Source: Sclerurus mexicanus (taxonomy: Eukaryota; Chordata; Aves; Passeriformes; Furnariidae). Taken from it: a DNA stretch of 64,000 nt. Positions 26,240 through 40,790 of this stretch are shown in pieces (positions within the stretch are counted from its first letter, which is position 1; every line of letters begins with the position of its first letter). A model generated the notes under the pieces. The model was given only the letters and a program-made list of their open reading frames with translations. It was not told the DNA's origin and searched no databases. The stretch is taken from NCBI GenBank assembly GCA_013396755.1, contig VWZF01002623.1, positions 752,923-816,922 on the forward strand. Reading direction: 5' to 3'. Both the position numbers and the translations under genes were made by a program.

Positions 26240-26454
26240 GGATATGAGGAAAAGCTTCTTCAGTGAAATGGTGAATGGTCAGTGGAACAGGCTCCCCAGT
26301 GAAGTGGTCATGGCACCAAGCCTGTCAGAGTTCAAGGAGCATCTGGACAATGCTCTTAGTGATATGGTTTAGTGGCAAACAGTTCTGCAAGGAGCAGGGA
26401 GCTGGAGTTGATCTGTGTGGGTCTCTTCCAACTTGAGAGATTCTATTATTCTAA
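26240..26454 (+). mobile_element. CR1 LINE 3' fragment
   Basis: About 215 bases follow the avian CR1 3' region in sense orientation: GAGGAAAAGCTTCTTCAGTGAAA, GGAACAGGCTCCCCAGTGAAGTGGTCATGG, TTCAAGGAGCATCTGGACAATGC, GATATGGTTTAGTGG, then GGGTCTCTTCCAACTTGAGA and a TTCTATTATTCTA tail. The tail ends like the usual ATTCTATG motif. It is 5'-truncated and inactive. Confidence 0.9.
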
Positions 26455-27875
26455 ACAATAAAACTGTAGCTATGTAGTCAAGCAATAAACTGAATACTAG
26501 CCAGATGTGAAGGACTGCATGTTTATAGTTCAAGTCCCTACAGAGTTAAAAGAACCAACAACCTTTCCTGCACAAAGCCTAGAATTATCCTTTAAAAAGC
26601 ATTGAAGTCTTTCTCTAAGTCAGGAAGTTAAATATGTAACATCTGACATCAACTAATAGAACAGACCACGTAACACTTAACATGAAAGTCCAGTCACCTA
26701 TCTCAACAAGCACAGCTTTTCAGGTCAAATGTCTTTCTGATGAGAAAAGTTTACATATTTTGCTGGCCTGTTTAAAAGTGACTTTCCAAAAAGTCAAAAC
26801 AACTCTTAAATTAATGCCTTTGATTTGAAGGCTCATTGGACAAACAGAATTAAACAGTTCATGTTGTCCTGAGCAATTATTTACAGGTAGAGAAAAACAG
26901 CAGCTTTACCTTCATAAACAAATCCACATGGCTGAAGTCTCAAGAAGAACACAGTTTACTAAATGATCTTTTCAACCAAATTCAAAACTCACTTCTTTTT
27001 GAACTTGCTCTATTAACTGCTGCAATAGGACTACTACATGTAAAGGAAGAATATTTTGGAAGAGCTCTACACTGAAATATGCCTGATTACAATAAAAAAA
27101 TCCTGTTGATCATTTGCAGATTAATACAATCTTCATTTGAGATTTGAAGTAATTTTACATCTATTGTAGAAGAAAAGATACCATGTTATGTTGCCTCAGC
27201 ACAGGCAGGTTATTTGCATGGATAATACATACTATTAGACTTTAAAAGACACAGAACTGCATAAAAGCTTTTAGCTTCTCAATATATTCCAGTGCTATTG
27301 CAGTGAGACACATTAAACAAGCCCCAAGATAAAACACAGCAAATAAACAGAAGACGGATCAGTTTTGCCTGAAAGAAGTCAGCTATTCCTCTTCCTTACC
27401 TTAGATACTTGCACTAATACAAAATAAATACATGCTGGTAGAATATCAGTAACATGATCAGAATTTCTACCACATCATTTTCAGTGTCAAAACCAAAAGA
27501 AGTATTTAACCTCCAAGTACTAAGAACCATTTCCACAAACCCAGTTTCACATGGGTGACAAATCAATTCAAGAGGCTCTGCTCAATTTACAGGCGAACGT
27601 ACAACAATATATTTAGAGCAATGCTACAAAAAGAGATTGTTTTTAACTAGTGGCACAAGCGGGAAGTAAAAGTGGTTTCAGTTGTCAGAAAGACATTAAT
27701 TTTTCTTCATGTATTTACAGTCTCTAACCTCATTGTGGTGGATTATTCTGTTACCCCTGATGTTCCCACATTACCCTGCTGTTGGTATCCGGTAGGCTCC
27801 ATGATGAAAGCTTCTCAAGTTGCTCAGAAGCATTTGGAACTTCACCACTTTCTATGTTGGTTACATAGGTTTCCT

Positions 27876-27943
27876 CCCCCCCCCAAAAAAAAGAAAAAAA
27901 AAAAACAACAAAAAACCCAAAACAAACAAAACAAAACAAAAAT
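27876..27943. repeat. C-run followed by A/C-rich tract
   Basis: A run of nine C followed by A-runs with AAC, AAAC and AAAAC steps. This is a low-complexity tract, probably length-variable and error-prone in assembly. Confidence 0.85.
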
Positions 27944-30900
27944 CCTTCTGAAAGTACCCATTAAAAGCTGCACATTTATAACACCTATTTCCTTGTTTAA
28001 TAGAGGAAACATTTAGCATTGAGCAAAACAAAACAGAACCTTGCTTTATGTTTCTTGCAGCACATCTGACTTTATAGAAATTTTCCCAACAAGCAAAGCC
28101 ATACACAAGTCTGTGAACACGTGCAAATAAAGCCTTACTCAATCCAGTATCTCTTCTGAATGAGATCCTTCACTTCTAACCTTTTGTAGGCACACAAGTG
28201 TGGGGACAATAAACCTTCCTCCTCTTTTTAAATTTAACACACATTAAGGGCTTTGCACTAAAAGACTCACATTGTTACTGAAGAGATTTTAAAGATTCTT
28301 CCCAAGATGAATCAAAACACTTAAAGATGTGTCAGCCAGATAAATGCTACTTTTATAAGAGCTACACAAGCCACAACAAAGAGTCCTCAAAATTAATAAA
28401 ATGACAGGTATGCATTTGCTTCCACTTTGCAAACATAATACTGAAGGTGCTTTCATATTTATTAAAATTAGCATAAATGCAAAACCTGTTAATCCACCAA
28501 CACTGCAATATTAGTCCTGGAACAGAGACTCCACATGTTAATCAGTTTGCTCAAAACATCTCCCCATCATCATTACAGGGGAACAATTCTAAGTTGTATG
28601 GAAAGATTTTTAAATCTTCAAGGATGCAGACAAGTTCAAGCTGCATATAAGAGATAACACCATAAAATGAGAGCAAATAATTATCAGAGATTATACGTGA
28701 AAGCGGGAGACAATTACCATGATCTTTTCTGAATGACTGATACTCTGCAAAATAATCCCATCCAAGTATGTTAGTATTATGAAAAAGAACAGTTAATACA
28801 TGAAAAATAAGGCAAACACAAAAATGTTGTATGTCCTTCAGTGTCTGTGATAATGGACAGTTGAAATACCAAAAGAAATACCACCTGGATAAAATGGGCA
28901 TGCATTTCTTTTACAACCATTTGGGACATTCTGCACCACATCAAGGACCAGACACACTGCCCCAAGGCACACAGCATCCATGTGTCACATTCTCTTTTCA
29001 GCGCGTTCCCAGACTTGGGGGCCTGAGCTGAGACCTAGGCCAGGTCTAAAATGCAGTAAGAGCTCAACAGGCTCTCAGCTGCTGTCTTCCCAGATCAAAG
29101 TCAATGATGGAAACAGTGAAATCAAGTTTGTGCAGCACAAATTATGATGAATTAAAACAAATACTTTATCACCGCTTCAGACAACTACTTTATAGAACTG
29201 TCCAGTTTCACTCAGCATGGCCATCCTGTGAAACTTTTCCCTCTGAGAGAGACAGGGAGTTGATGAAGTGGGAAAGGAAGCCAAAGTAGGGAAAAGGACA
29301 GAGGGCCCTTTGCTTCTAGGCTAATGAGCTTTTAAGTCTTCTGTACAGGGCAAGCTAGCCACCAAAATTTAGTTACAGACATATGCTACTTATTCACATC
29401 ATATATCATCAGAATAATCCAAAGCATTAACTTAAAAATTACTGTCAGATGATTATAACATGGTTCAAAACTTATGTTGGCAATGCATTGCTTTGGTACC
29501 TCAAATGGTTACACACTACACACCACAGGTTTTTTCTCCTGTAAGTTGAAGGACATGCACTTTCAAACTAGGTATTTGGGAATGTGTCTCATAGGCATTT
29601 TAGCTTCAGGAGCTGCAATTTTACAAGGCCAGGTAACAAAGCTGTTGAAAGCTGTCACTCGTAAACAGCTGTACTATGCAAGTCATCTTTATAAATGAAA
29701 AAAAAATAAAAACCATGTCTAACCTTTTAATGTATGTAATTTCTGACAAATGCACATTATTGACCACTATAAGCCTTCAAAACTTTCCTATAATTAATCT
29801 AGGTTTGGCAGAGCAGCAGAGTAACAAAACAATGTATTTTAATACTCTCTGCAACAACCACACAATACAACTTTATAAAGTTATCCTCAATTGCTTACAA
29901 AACTTTGGCAAATTAACTGCCAAGTGAAGATTAATGAAGCAGCTGTAAATGCTTAGGTCATAAAAGCTAAATGTTTTCTTACTGGCTAGGATGCTGCTTC
30001 TTTCCACGTTCATCCTTGAACCCAGCTGCATTACCCCATTCTGGGCTATGAACCCTCTTGACACAAGTTTACTAAGCCCTGGAGCTCAAGTGGTAGCAAT
30101 AAACACAAAGGTAGGATTCAAGTTTTATGGAAGGTAGATAGTAAGGCATAATTAGAGAGGGAAACTGCTGCTTCATCTGTAACTAATTATTTGAGAACTG
30201 AGCTGCACTCACTATCAACGTCAAGACATATTGAAATGTCCTAAATCCTCATGTTTTCTTGTGATTACCTTGTAATAGTGCAGCTCAACGAATTAATTTA
30301 GGGGCTGGCAAACTGCTGTTAAGTGGTCGTAGCTCTTCACTGATGATCCTTTTACCACTCTGAACCTACAGGCAGCCTGCACATGACTTTAAATGCCTGA
30401 GAATTACAAGACATCCTTAATTTTATTATCATATATTATTTCCAGTGAAAATTATGCCTCACCAAACACCCATTGAATAATTATAAGCACATTAATGGCA
30501 CCTTTCAAAGCATCTGAACTTCTGTTAGAGCTTCCCTTCTTCTCTCTCCAGACTCTAAAGCATCAGCTCTAAAGTTTCACTGTTTGCACTACCACACTTC
30601 AAACAGTATTTATACAGGACATGGTACAGTCACATTGTATTTGTCTCAGCTAAAAAGGCAAATAGGCAATGTTTAACATGCCACTATAGGAAAAAGCCCA
30701 GTCTTTCTTCTTCTACTGAGAAAACTGGAATTTAATCAACTTGAATTCCAATTTAAATACCCACGTTATCCACTGCTACTGAGTCTTTTGTCTGGCCAGT
30801 TATAGTTAGAAAGAAAAAATATTGCATGAACTACTTCTTGCTTTCAGTAGATCCAAAATAGACCGAAAATATATACAAAAATACTTTGTACTCCTTTTCC

Positions 30901-31296
30901 TAAAATGTTACAGAAAACAAAGAAACACTCTACAAGCAAAGAAACCTAAGGAAGTGTTTACCAGCTGGTATTATCTTCTTGCAGTCTTAACAGAAAACTC
31001 CCTTCTTCAGATTATCAATGCAGCAGGTCGTCTTCAGATCTGAAAAAAACAAAAGAGCCCCATTAAACATAAACAATATACAGTATTTCAATCACATGAG
31101 CCAGTGCCAGGGGTAAATCAAAGATAATCCTGCAGTGCCAAGGAACCTACATAATTCTTCAGGAATGCAAATAAAGCATGCTGATTTCAAAAACACTTGT
31201 GATTTTATGGAAGTGACATTACAATCCAATGGAAAGGCATCCTTACAAACTCTGACTCAGTAAAGCCATTAGCTAGCCATGATCACAAGCATCAGA

Positions 31297-31403
31297 AATA
31301 GAGCATTGCATCTCAGCATTACCAAGTTACATATAGTTACAGCACAAAAAATAGAGCATTACATCTCTGCATTACAGAGCCAAGTTACACATAATTGCAG
31401 CAG
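31297..31403. repeat. Imperfect tandem duplication of about 53-59 bp
   Basis: Two copies start AATAGAGCATT.CATCTC.GCATTAC and continue CCAAGTTACA.ATA.TT.CAGCA. The second copy has about 6 extra bases (around ACAGAG), and the copies differ by a few substitutions. Confidence 0.85.
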
Positions 31404-34400
31404 AAAAAAGTAGGTCTCAGTTCAAGCTTTATTTACAGTGTTATATATATCGCACACAGGGAAAAATGCTTCATTGCTACAGTTTTCATCAGTTAATGTG
31501 GCCAATGAGAGTTTTACCTTTCTGAACTTTTGCTACACTAACTGGGATTTCTTGTTTCAAAACTAATCTTCTAGTTTAAAGAAAAAAAAATCACTATTTG
31601 TGTGGTCAGACAAAACAGCATTTCCTATGGAAATGCAGCACAGATTCCATCGCAAGCATTCCAAGGGTGTTTAAGTTCATTTGGAGCAGATATATATAGC
31701 AAACAGTCCACCTTTTTTAGTACAGTAACTGGATGATGAACTGGCCAAAACTGGCACCTTTCTGTTGCGGTGGAAGGTTCAGAAGCCTTTTCCTTTTGAA
31801 GTTTTGCAGGCTGCTTCTGTTTGAGGGATTTCAGCTAATTTCAATATTTGAGTGTTGTCATTCAATGTATCTCCAGTAAAATCACTGTTGGTCCTGCAGC
31901 AGTGTTCCTGGTACCAGAATCCACCTTCTAATATGTCACATCTCAAGGTTTCTTTTAAAGAGTGATGTTCCCATTTTGTACTCCAATTCTTTTTCTGCTT
32001 CTACAGCAAAGCCAAGCATATTCTGCAATGCATCTGTTTTTAGCACAAACTTCTTTCAGAAATACAAAATCCCTGCCATGTCATTTCAAATCCAGCTGAA
32101 GAGGCATGAAAAATTCAGCGTTAATTTGTATTTAATCAGCTATCAGCAGTTCCTCTTTCATCAGGTAATCCTGATTAACTAGCATTTAACAAAAAATATG
32201 CTGCTTTGCAGTGAAATTGCCAATCACAAAGGCCATAACATCACTGATTTGTCCCAGCTTGGGAAGGGTAGAGGGAAGGCAGAGCTATGAAGTACTGAGG
32301 CTGGGGAATGATTTTAAGTCACAGTGAAAACCACCATCAAAAGATAGCACCCACTGCATCCTGCCCTCTCCACAAAGGAAAAATTTGCAACCTGAAGAGC
32401 ACAGATAGAAGAGAAGGCAAGGACTCTGACAAATAAAACTAAGGGGATCCTATTCACAGCTACACTGAAGCAAATAGTTGCAACAAACAGCTGAAAAGCA
32501 AAACCAGAGAATAATGTTAACTAATGATAACTTCTGTCAATTTATGTCAAGGCAGCACCAAAGATAAGCAAGTGCCTGCAAATGCTGTAAGAAGCAGAAG
32601 GGGAAATCTGAAAAACACCCAAAACACCTTATTCACTCCATTAAAGCATAGGCTTTGTTTTAACAATTGTTCCACTACCCTTTCATTCATAGTCCTTTTG
32701 CCAGGCAACTGTATAAAGTTAACAATTCCCTTAAAAACTTCTGAATGGAAGCCATAAGGTCCTTCCACTCACACTGCTTGGCAAGAGCCGAGCAGAGCAG
32801 TTCTGTCACTGACTACATCCTGTAACAGGATTGAAAGTCCTGCTGCCTGAGCGACCATTTATGCAACACACCATGTGCAAGTTCCTTCAATGCATTCAGC
32901 AAAAGCACTTCCTTCTACCCTGCTACACTACAGTATGAAGAGTTCCTATTCAGTACCACAAAATGGACTTTTTTTCCAAGTATGATTGGTCATTTAATTA
33001 AACAGAAAAACTGTTACGTTTCCACAGGACCAACGCACATAGGATCACATCGCCAAATTCAAATGGTTAAATCTCCTCATAACTACCTGAAGTCAATTGC
33101 AGGATTTTGGTTTACTGAAGGCAATACCAAAGCCCACTGGAGACTCTTCTGACGCTCCAGTTCTGCACTGCTTCCACTCCTGGCTGCTCAGCATTTCCTG
33201 TGCTGAAGTTCCTCCTCCCTGACAACCCGTTCCTGCAGAGTGGCCTTCAGCTGAGAAAGGGAAGCAAGTGGCAGCACCAACAGCTCTGGAGCAATTCTGG
33301 GTGGGAAACGTCAACCTGGCAGAACAGCTGCAGGTAACAGTGGACTGGAGGGATCATGGAAACACCCAAAAGCAGCAGGACTACACCTGCCAGTGCTGCC
33401 AGTGACAGGAGGCACATGGAAAGGACAGGGGTGCTGCAGTGGGAGCACACAGAAAGCTGTGTAATTCCTTTGGACAATCTCGACAGCTTTCAAGGCAACA
33501 ATTCCTTATACGTGATCTAAATTAATCCAGTTCAGTCCATAAAACCTGTGAAGAGAGCTTTTTATTTTAAAAAACAGATCCCCAAACCATAACCTATGGT
33601 ATAAATAACACAGCTGAGAAAAAACAAGTTAGCTGCCATCTTAGTTTTCAGATGAAATTTGTTCACAAACTGATTTTCTTAACTTCAGTAGACCTTTGTA
33701 GAGTAAATTAACACAGTTTCTTTGACAGGCTAATCAGAATAGCAGGCGAACAACAAAAGAGTAAGCTCATTCCCAGGAGATATCCTTGCTTGCCCTCCAC
33801 ACACTGTGTTGGCATAGCTTTATAGGATGGTGAGTTCAAAAGAAGGAAGCAGACAATAAACCCACTTGTTACTGCTAAATTAGGGAGACTTCATCCATTC
33901 ATTTAAGTGACCATCCCTTACTTCATCAGTTTTGTCACTTAAGGGGAAGGTGGAATTAAACTCTGAAGTACAGCACCTGATTAAATCTTCTTCTCCATAC
34001 AAAATTCATGTTCAAGAAAACCATTAACCATGAAGATGCAAAGAGCCTTCTGTGAATCGCAGGGTTCGCTCTCCGCGGGCGCACATGTTTCAACAGGCAG
34101 AGTCACCACCACTGCTTCTCAGGCCTCCAAGTTTTGCACTCATTTAAGCTACATGGAAGAAGACTTCTGAGAAATTTATTAATGGCTGTGTCCTCAGGAG
34201 AGAAGGGTAAAGCCACTAACACAGGCAGTAATAGGTTCTCCTGAGAGATTCAGGGTACTCCATGCAAGACAGTTTGCTGAAATACTGTGACAAAACAGGC
34301 AGTTTTATGTAGAGGCTTCAAGTTAATCCAAATAATTTTGCAGTCTTTGCCACCATTAAAGCAAGACTGCCACTCACAGCCCAGGTAAAGCCCTGTGTCG

Positions 34401-36235
34401 GAACTGGCTACATGTCTTCACAAGCAGGTTACAGGGATGACTCAGGGCTCAGATGCAGATGGAAACAGGTCAAAGTCTGTTCTGAAATTCTGCCCAAACC
34501 CTCAACTGCTGACCCAGTAACACACACTCCAGGTCTCTGCCTTGCTCCAGCTGGACACTTGCCTTCCAAGGACACTGATGAAGGGACTATCTGGGGTGGC
34601 CTGAGATGCCATTTCACATCCTCTGTAATTGGCAATATACACAGCATCTTCAAAAGCCCAGACAAATGTAGATTTCACAACTTAACATGCAGGTTATTTC
34701 AACTCAAAAGCTTTGTCTGAAGTACCTTTAGGAGGAACTCCACTTAGCCTGTACACCCAACACTGTCGTATAGATATGAACTACAGTTAAAAATCTCATT
34801 ACACACGTCCTCTTTGCCTGTGCTTGATTTTACTCAGCTCAAAGCATAGGATGCACAGAAGAGACAGCAATGTGGATTTAAGGTGATGTAGACTCCCTAA
34901 CACAGACCACAACAGACTGCTAGAGACAGCAGCCCATCATAAGAGATATCTGAAAAGCAGAGTATTCAAAATGAGTTAAAGAAAAAATAAGCCATAAAGA
35001 TAACTGTCAGAAGGCTTATGGTAGCTTACAAACAATTCTGTTGTCAAACATAGCACAGCACATACATTGAGCAGTCAAAATAATCCCTGCAGAGCTTCTG
35101 GCAGGCTACCTCTTCATAGTAAGGCAGCTACAAAAGCACAGGCAGAAAGCAACACAATCGATGTCCTACAAAAATAGGAAAAGTAGAATTTACAGATAGT
35201 TCCATGGCAAGCAAAACTCGAATTTTATACCTCACTAAATTGATACAGGCTACTTTTTCCCCTATGAACATGTATTGCCAAAACTTTAATTTTCAACTGA
35301 AAGAGGAAATTCTCCTGTGACTTGAGGAATTGGTAGTTACGGAAGTATTTTAAAAAATCCCCAAATTTACTTCTACACAGCTGAGAAAGTAAGTTCTCAG
35401 TCCTTTATTTCCAGGACAGAAATGAAACCAAGCATTTAAGATCAAAATAATGACATTCAAACTCCATAGTTAGAGCTTCAACTGTACATCATACAGTTAA
35501 TAACACTGATGCTAAGACACATTCCAAAGTTAAAACTATTTGCCTCCTGAAGACTGCAGCTCTGCTTTCATGTAACACCATGGCACCCTAGTGACACCCT
35601 GACCATTTTCAACATCAATTTATTACTTGTCTTCATTCACCAGAACAGCATCAGTTACAGGATTTAAACATGTTACTCCTTATAGATTTGATCTTGAAAA
35701 CAACAAAACATATTAACGTACCAGAATCTAATTCTGTGCATAAATGAAGATCGTCCAGTTCATTAAGAGTTGCAAAGACAGAGATGGAAGAGACTCACAC
35801 ATAACATTCCCTTGTCCCACAGCAGACAACTGGCACAGGTTTAAAGTATTATCAGCCCTACAAAATACATTCACTGAAGTGTAATTTACCAAACAGAACA
35901 ATGACCAACTTTTCCTCTGATAATTATTCCAAAGTCATAGAAAGGATTTCTAGCTGTGAATACTTTCTCCTGTCAGTGCCATATCACAGCTTTCAAACAC
36001 TGAACTTGGTATTTTGAGCTCAGTACTGTGGCATGGTTTAGCAACTTACCTTAAAAATGCAGGTTTTTCAGAACAACTTTAAGTACTACAGAAGGACTGA
36101 ATCCTAGCATATGACTACCCTTATAATCTTCTTTAAAATTATTTATTAACTACAATTCAGAATAGTGTTTGCTCCAGTTCTAATAGAGTCTGCTAACACT
36201 GAAGAAATTCTGGCTATCACCAAACCATTACTTAC

Positions 36236-36291
36236 CTTCAAGCCCTTTTTCACCCAGCTTCTTGGAGCTCAGGAACCTATGCCTATATTTA
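36236..36291 (-). other. CYRIB: Weak candidate 56-nt non-coding exon
   Basis: On the minus strand an acceptor (TTTCTTATTGCTGCATTTACAG) is followed by 56 nt ending GGGCTTGAAG and a consensus GTAAGT donor (36235-36230). There is no ATG inside. The pair is plausible but could be a chance match. Its length is 3n+2. Confidence 0.2.
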
Positions 36292-39200
36292 CTGTAAATG
36301 CAGCAATAAGAAAGTAACTCTTAGGTAAAAAATCCAATCAAACTGAAATTCCTAAATACTTATTCAATTTAGCCATACAATGAGCATATTCCTCTGTTTT
36401 GAAGACAAATGTAGAACTGTAACGATGCCAATCATTTGAATATTCTTGTATAGGACAGACCTAAAGTTTACCTGTGGGCAGAGAAGAATATACTTGATTC
36501 TGGACTTGAAAAAACATGATGAATATTTTCTCCAGTTTCCTTTTAAAAGAGCTGCTCCTTCAAGAGTGACTAAAGCCCTTAGAGTGACTCAACTTAGAGA
36601 TGAAGAGGAAGCACACAGATGACATGCTCTCCAGATTAGTTATGGAGCAGGTTTCCATAGCAGGCTGAAAAGGACACACACAGTTACACAGAGACTGACA
36701 CGGGGCTAATCTTTTCCTACCCCTAGTGAGAGGATATTCTTGATACAATACAAAGGAGGAGGACAATTAAGTTCCGATGTAAGTTATAGAAACTTGGTCA
36801 GAAATGACAGGAGCAAGTTACTTTTTGCCATACAGAGAAACAGGCACAACCTGGAATGCTTCTTCACTCTCAAGTACAGGCATCATGTATCTTTTAGGCC
36901 AGATTTCAGTTAATGTATGTTTTCTCCTTGGATACACAACACTACCAAGGCACTGAATACATTGTATAAACCAGGAACTAACCCATGGAATCAACACCAG
37001 ACCAATCCTAATTCTTCTACTATTCACAGAAGCACAATAAAAGAAGGTCCCTGTGTAACCAGAATCAGCAGACCAGGAGTTTTGGTTTCTAAGAGCTTTA
37101 ACTGTTAAAGTTGTGAGCAAACTCTTCAGTAAGTTAAGGCTTGTAACCAGAAGCTGCCTATCCTAAGTCCAAGAACAGTTTAAGACTTCCTCTGGATAGA
37201 GATCTATTGTAAGAAAAGGCTAAACACAAAAGACTTTCCCACTGCATAAAAATTTCTTCTCACCAGGCTCTGCTGTGCTTAGTCTTTCCTAGACCCACAC
37301 CTTAAAACCCTTCCTGGATCTCCACCTTAAAACCAGATTCGTAACATGTCCCAGATTCAGTGCCCTTCATGTTTTCACTCCTAAAGTGTCCCAGCTTCAG
37401 CTATAAGAGAGGTATCAGCCTGGCTTACAGGTAGCCAACGGATTCTTCCAATAGCGGGTAGAGTCAGGCGTCCCTTATGTTACCATCAGTAGGTTATTAG
37501 GCCAGAGTCTGCCATTTAAAAACTAAAAGAGGGGGGAAGGGCAAGGAAGATGATAAGGAAGCCCTGGTTCAGGACAGTTGGTCAATATCTTTTTTCCCTG
37601 TGTTCTGTTCCTCTGGATTTAGACAAGCTTGTTATCTAGTCCACAGAGAGACAGGCATTAGTTCCAGCTCTTAGCAATGTTTACAGTACCTGACTTCATC
37701 TGATGTGTAAATAGTTTAAGCTCTTAGCTTAAGCAGTCTAAATGATCTTTTTAGGATCCAATATTTGCTTAAAAACCAAAATTACTGCAAAGCTTATGTT
37801 TTGAGACATTGAATAGGAAGTTTCACCCCCAGAAGTTTGTCTGCAGACTGTCTCAGCTTTTACATCCGCTTCTCACTAGTGACATATTAAAGGCAAATGG
37901 ACTCCTGTTTCTGCACAGGAAATCTGATGAATTTTAAACCATTCTTACACTCCCACATCCTCCCATTTAGGTCTGTACAGAGAGAGCACAAGATCTTTGT
38001 TCAAAGGGTCCTTGCAGATGGCATCATCTCCAGAGGCATTTTTCCTACATTTAATGCGCATGTTATAATCTCAGTCAAAACAGAAGTACAACAATTTTTC
38101 TATATAACCCTGTATTTGGAGTAACAAAGGAAGCATTTAAGAACAAGTCTTACATTTTTCTGCTTCAGCAAAATAACAAACACCAACATTCAAATAGTCA
38201 CATACATGTTCTAGAGACTGCAACAAGGGACTCAGTTCATGCTTTTCAACTCAAACTTTACCCTGGAACAGCAGTCAAATTGAACAAAAAAAAAAAAACA
38301 AAAACTATTTTGATTTAGAGACTTGTCACACTACAAAGCTTTTTTGCTACTCTAAAGCTAGGAAGACTTACTTGAAGACAAACACATTCTGACATATAGT
38401 TTTTTATGAAGAAATGCAGCCACAAAACTCAAGCTAAATACACACAAGGAGCAAAGGAACTCTATCATGTAAAATGGTGGAATCCTGGCCAGCATAAGTC
38501 TGTTAGGCACAAAGTTGCTGTACATAAGTAAAACTCCAACAACAGACATGCACATATAGCAGTTTCCCTTCACCTACTTACCATGAATTCACAAGTGCAT
38601 GCACATACAACGAGAGGATCATCAGTACAAGCACTTCAGGCATCACAGAAAGGTCCTAGGACCACTAGTTTCAAGAGTACCATTGAATAACAGGGATAAA
38701 TTGTACTAGTAAGTGTAACCAGACTAGAAATTAAGGTGCCTGGTTTTCGCAATCCCCAAATTTAGATCAGGGACTCCATCAAACCACGCAATGAGAGAGT
38801 TGCTCTACAGGTGGATCATGCTTTTGACTGCTCCTTCAGGAGAAACCCACAGGGCCCTTCCCATCCCATGCAATCAGAGCACAGGAAGCACCCCGTACGA
38901 GGTTAATGTCCAACCAGATGAAAGGCAAAGGTTCCTGAGCTCTCCAGAAACACGGTAACTGAAAAAGTGTGACAGGAATTGTGTAACACAAGCCCAGAAG
39001 CAACTCCAGCTTGGCGAGAGGTATAAACGTAAGCGCATGCACACGCACCATTGATGCCTTCTAGGAAGAAACTGGATCTATCACGTGGTGCTGTAGTACT
39101 CGTCTGTTCAAGGACTATGATTCAGTGCCTACAGGGCGTGTTGGATGTAGTACAGATGCACAGATTAATTGCACACCATATACGTGTCTGGCTGCTGACA

Positions 39201-40730
39201 GGAAAAGGATACACACACACAATTAAGAGCACTGAGAGAACTTAAATCATCTGCTATAACAGGACTGACTGAAGCCTTGTTGGCTTCACTCAGTGCAACT
39301 ACAGAAAGCTTCCATACCATCTCTGCTGGAAGGAGTCTCAGAATAATTGAGGCTAGTTAACTTTCACAATAGACAGGGTTCAGTTTGAGGGTCGCCGTGC
39401 CCAGCATTACCTACTATGGAATTATTTTCATTGCTATAAGTGAGCTTACACAACTTATCAGGGACATCACATGTGGCAAAGACAGTGCCAAAGAACTGGA
39501 TGATTTATGGGTGTTCTTATAGCAGAACCTCCTGTAGCAGGAACTTTCCAACACAGCAGACATTTTCCAGCAATCTCTGAATACCGGAATATGACAAAAA
39601 CAAGACAGAGGAAGTGAAAAGACTTACATAACGATAAATCTCATTAATAAAGATATGCTTGTCACTGTGGCTAAACTAGAAGATTACTTTTGCCTTGTGG
39701 TACTGTTATAAGCACCACAGAAAGCACAATAACAGAGGGAGGCTGACTTCATAAAGAGCAATGCAAAACCCCTTTGGCTGATCAAAAGGCTTCCAGCAGC
39801 TTTTTTTGGCTTTCAATAAAAATTAATCTGTCTTTCAAAGACTAAGACACGACAAATATTGTCTTATTATCACTCAAATCTAGAAATGGATTTTGGCCTT
39901 CTTGGCCTCCATCTCTCATATTTTTGTGGTAAATCAGTTATTTACTTAAAAATACAAGTATCAGCAAAAATAGTATTAAAAAAACTCATCAACAATAACC
40001 AAGATCTTCCAGATATGAAAGAATGGTAGGTTTTCACTTGGATGTACTTTCAGTTAATGTATCACTGCAGAGAAATTAAAGGAGTTCCACAGGCTATTAC
40101 TAACCTTGCTTCTGTCTTATAAAGATGCTTTATTAGGAGTCATGGAACTATAGAAACTCCGTTTAATGTTGCAGTAACAGAGAAACATGCATTTGATCCT
40201 TGTTTTTACTGGACTTCCTATTTGCTTCCAGGTAAATAACACTGCTGTACCTCAGTTTCTTATCTTATCTTTCTTAGTGATGAGGAAAAACATCCAACAC
40301 TAAGCAGAAGAGGACTTTAGCCAGGTGTGTAGTCCTTGAATTCTGCTACAGCAAGAGTTGGCAAGGGCAGCAATGGCTGAATCTTGAAGGGGACAAGCAC
40401 AGAAGAGGCTGTTTAGTGACCCTTCAGGCAGAGAGGATACACTGGGAGAAGCACAGACACAGAATACCTCAAAAATCCCTGCACTACATCACATTACAGA
40501 CAGAAGCTGCTGAAGCAGTACAGACTCCAAAAATCAGATACTACATTCCTATCTAAGATATTCATGTTAAACTCTCATCCATCAGCCTGGAAAATAATGG
40601 AAGGTACTGCTTTACTGCTGAAAACTTGAGCTTCTTAAGCCTTTAACTTAAGGCCCTACAGAGTGTAAGAAGTTAACTAATAATCTGAGACACTCCAGTC
40701 TAATCCTGGACATAGCAAACAGTAAATTCA

Positions 40731-40790
40731 CTTCAATATGTATATTACAGTTCTGTCCCTCTTCAATATGCACATTATAGTTCTGCCTCC
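40731..40790. repeat. 30-bp direct tandem duplication
   Basis: Two adjacent 30-nt copies (CTTCAATATG ... ATTA.AGTTCTG.C.CC) differ at about five positions. Confidence 0.9.
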
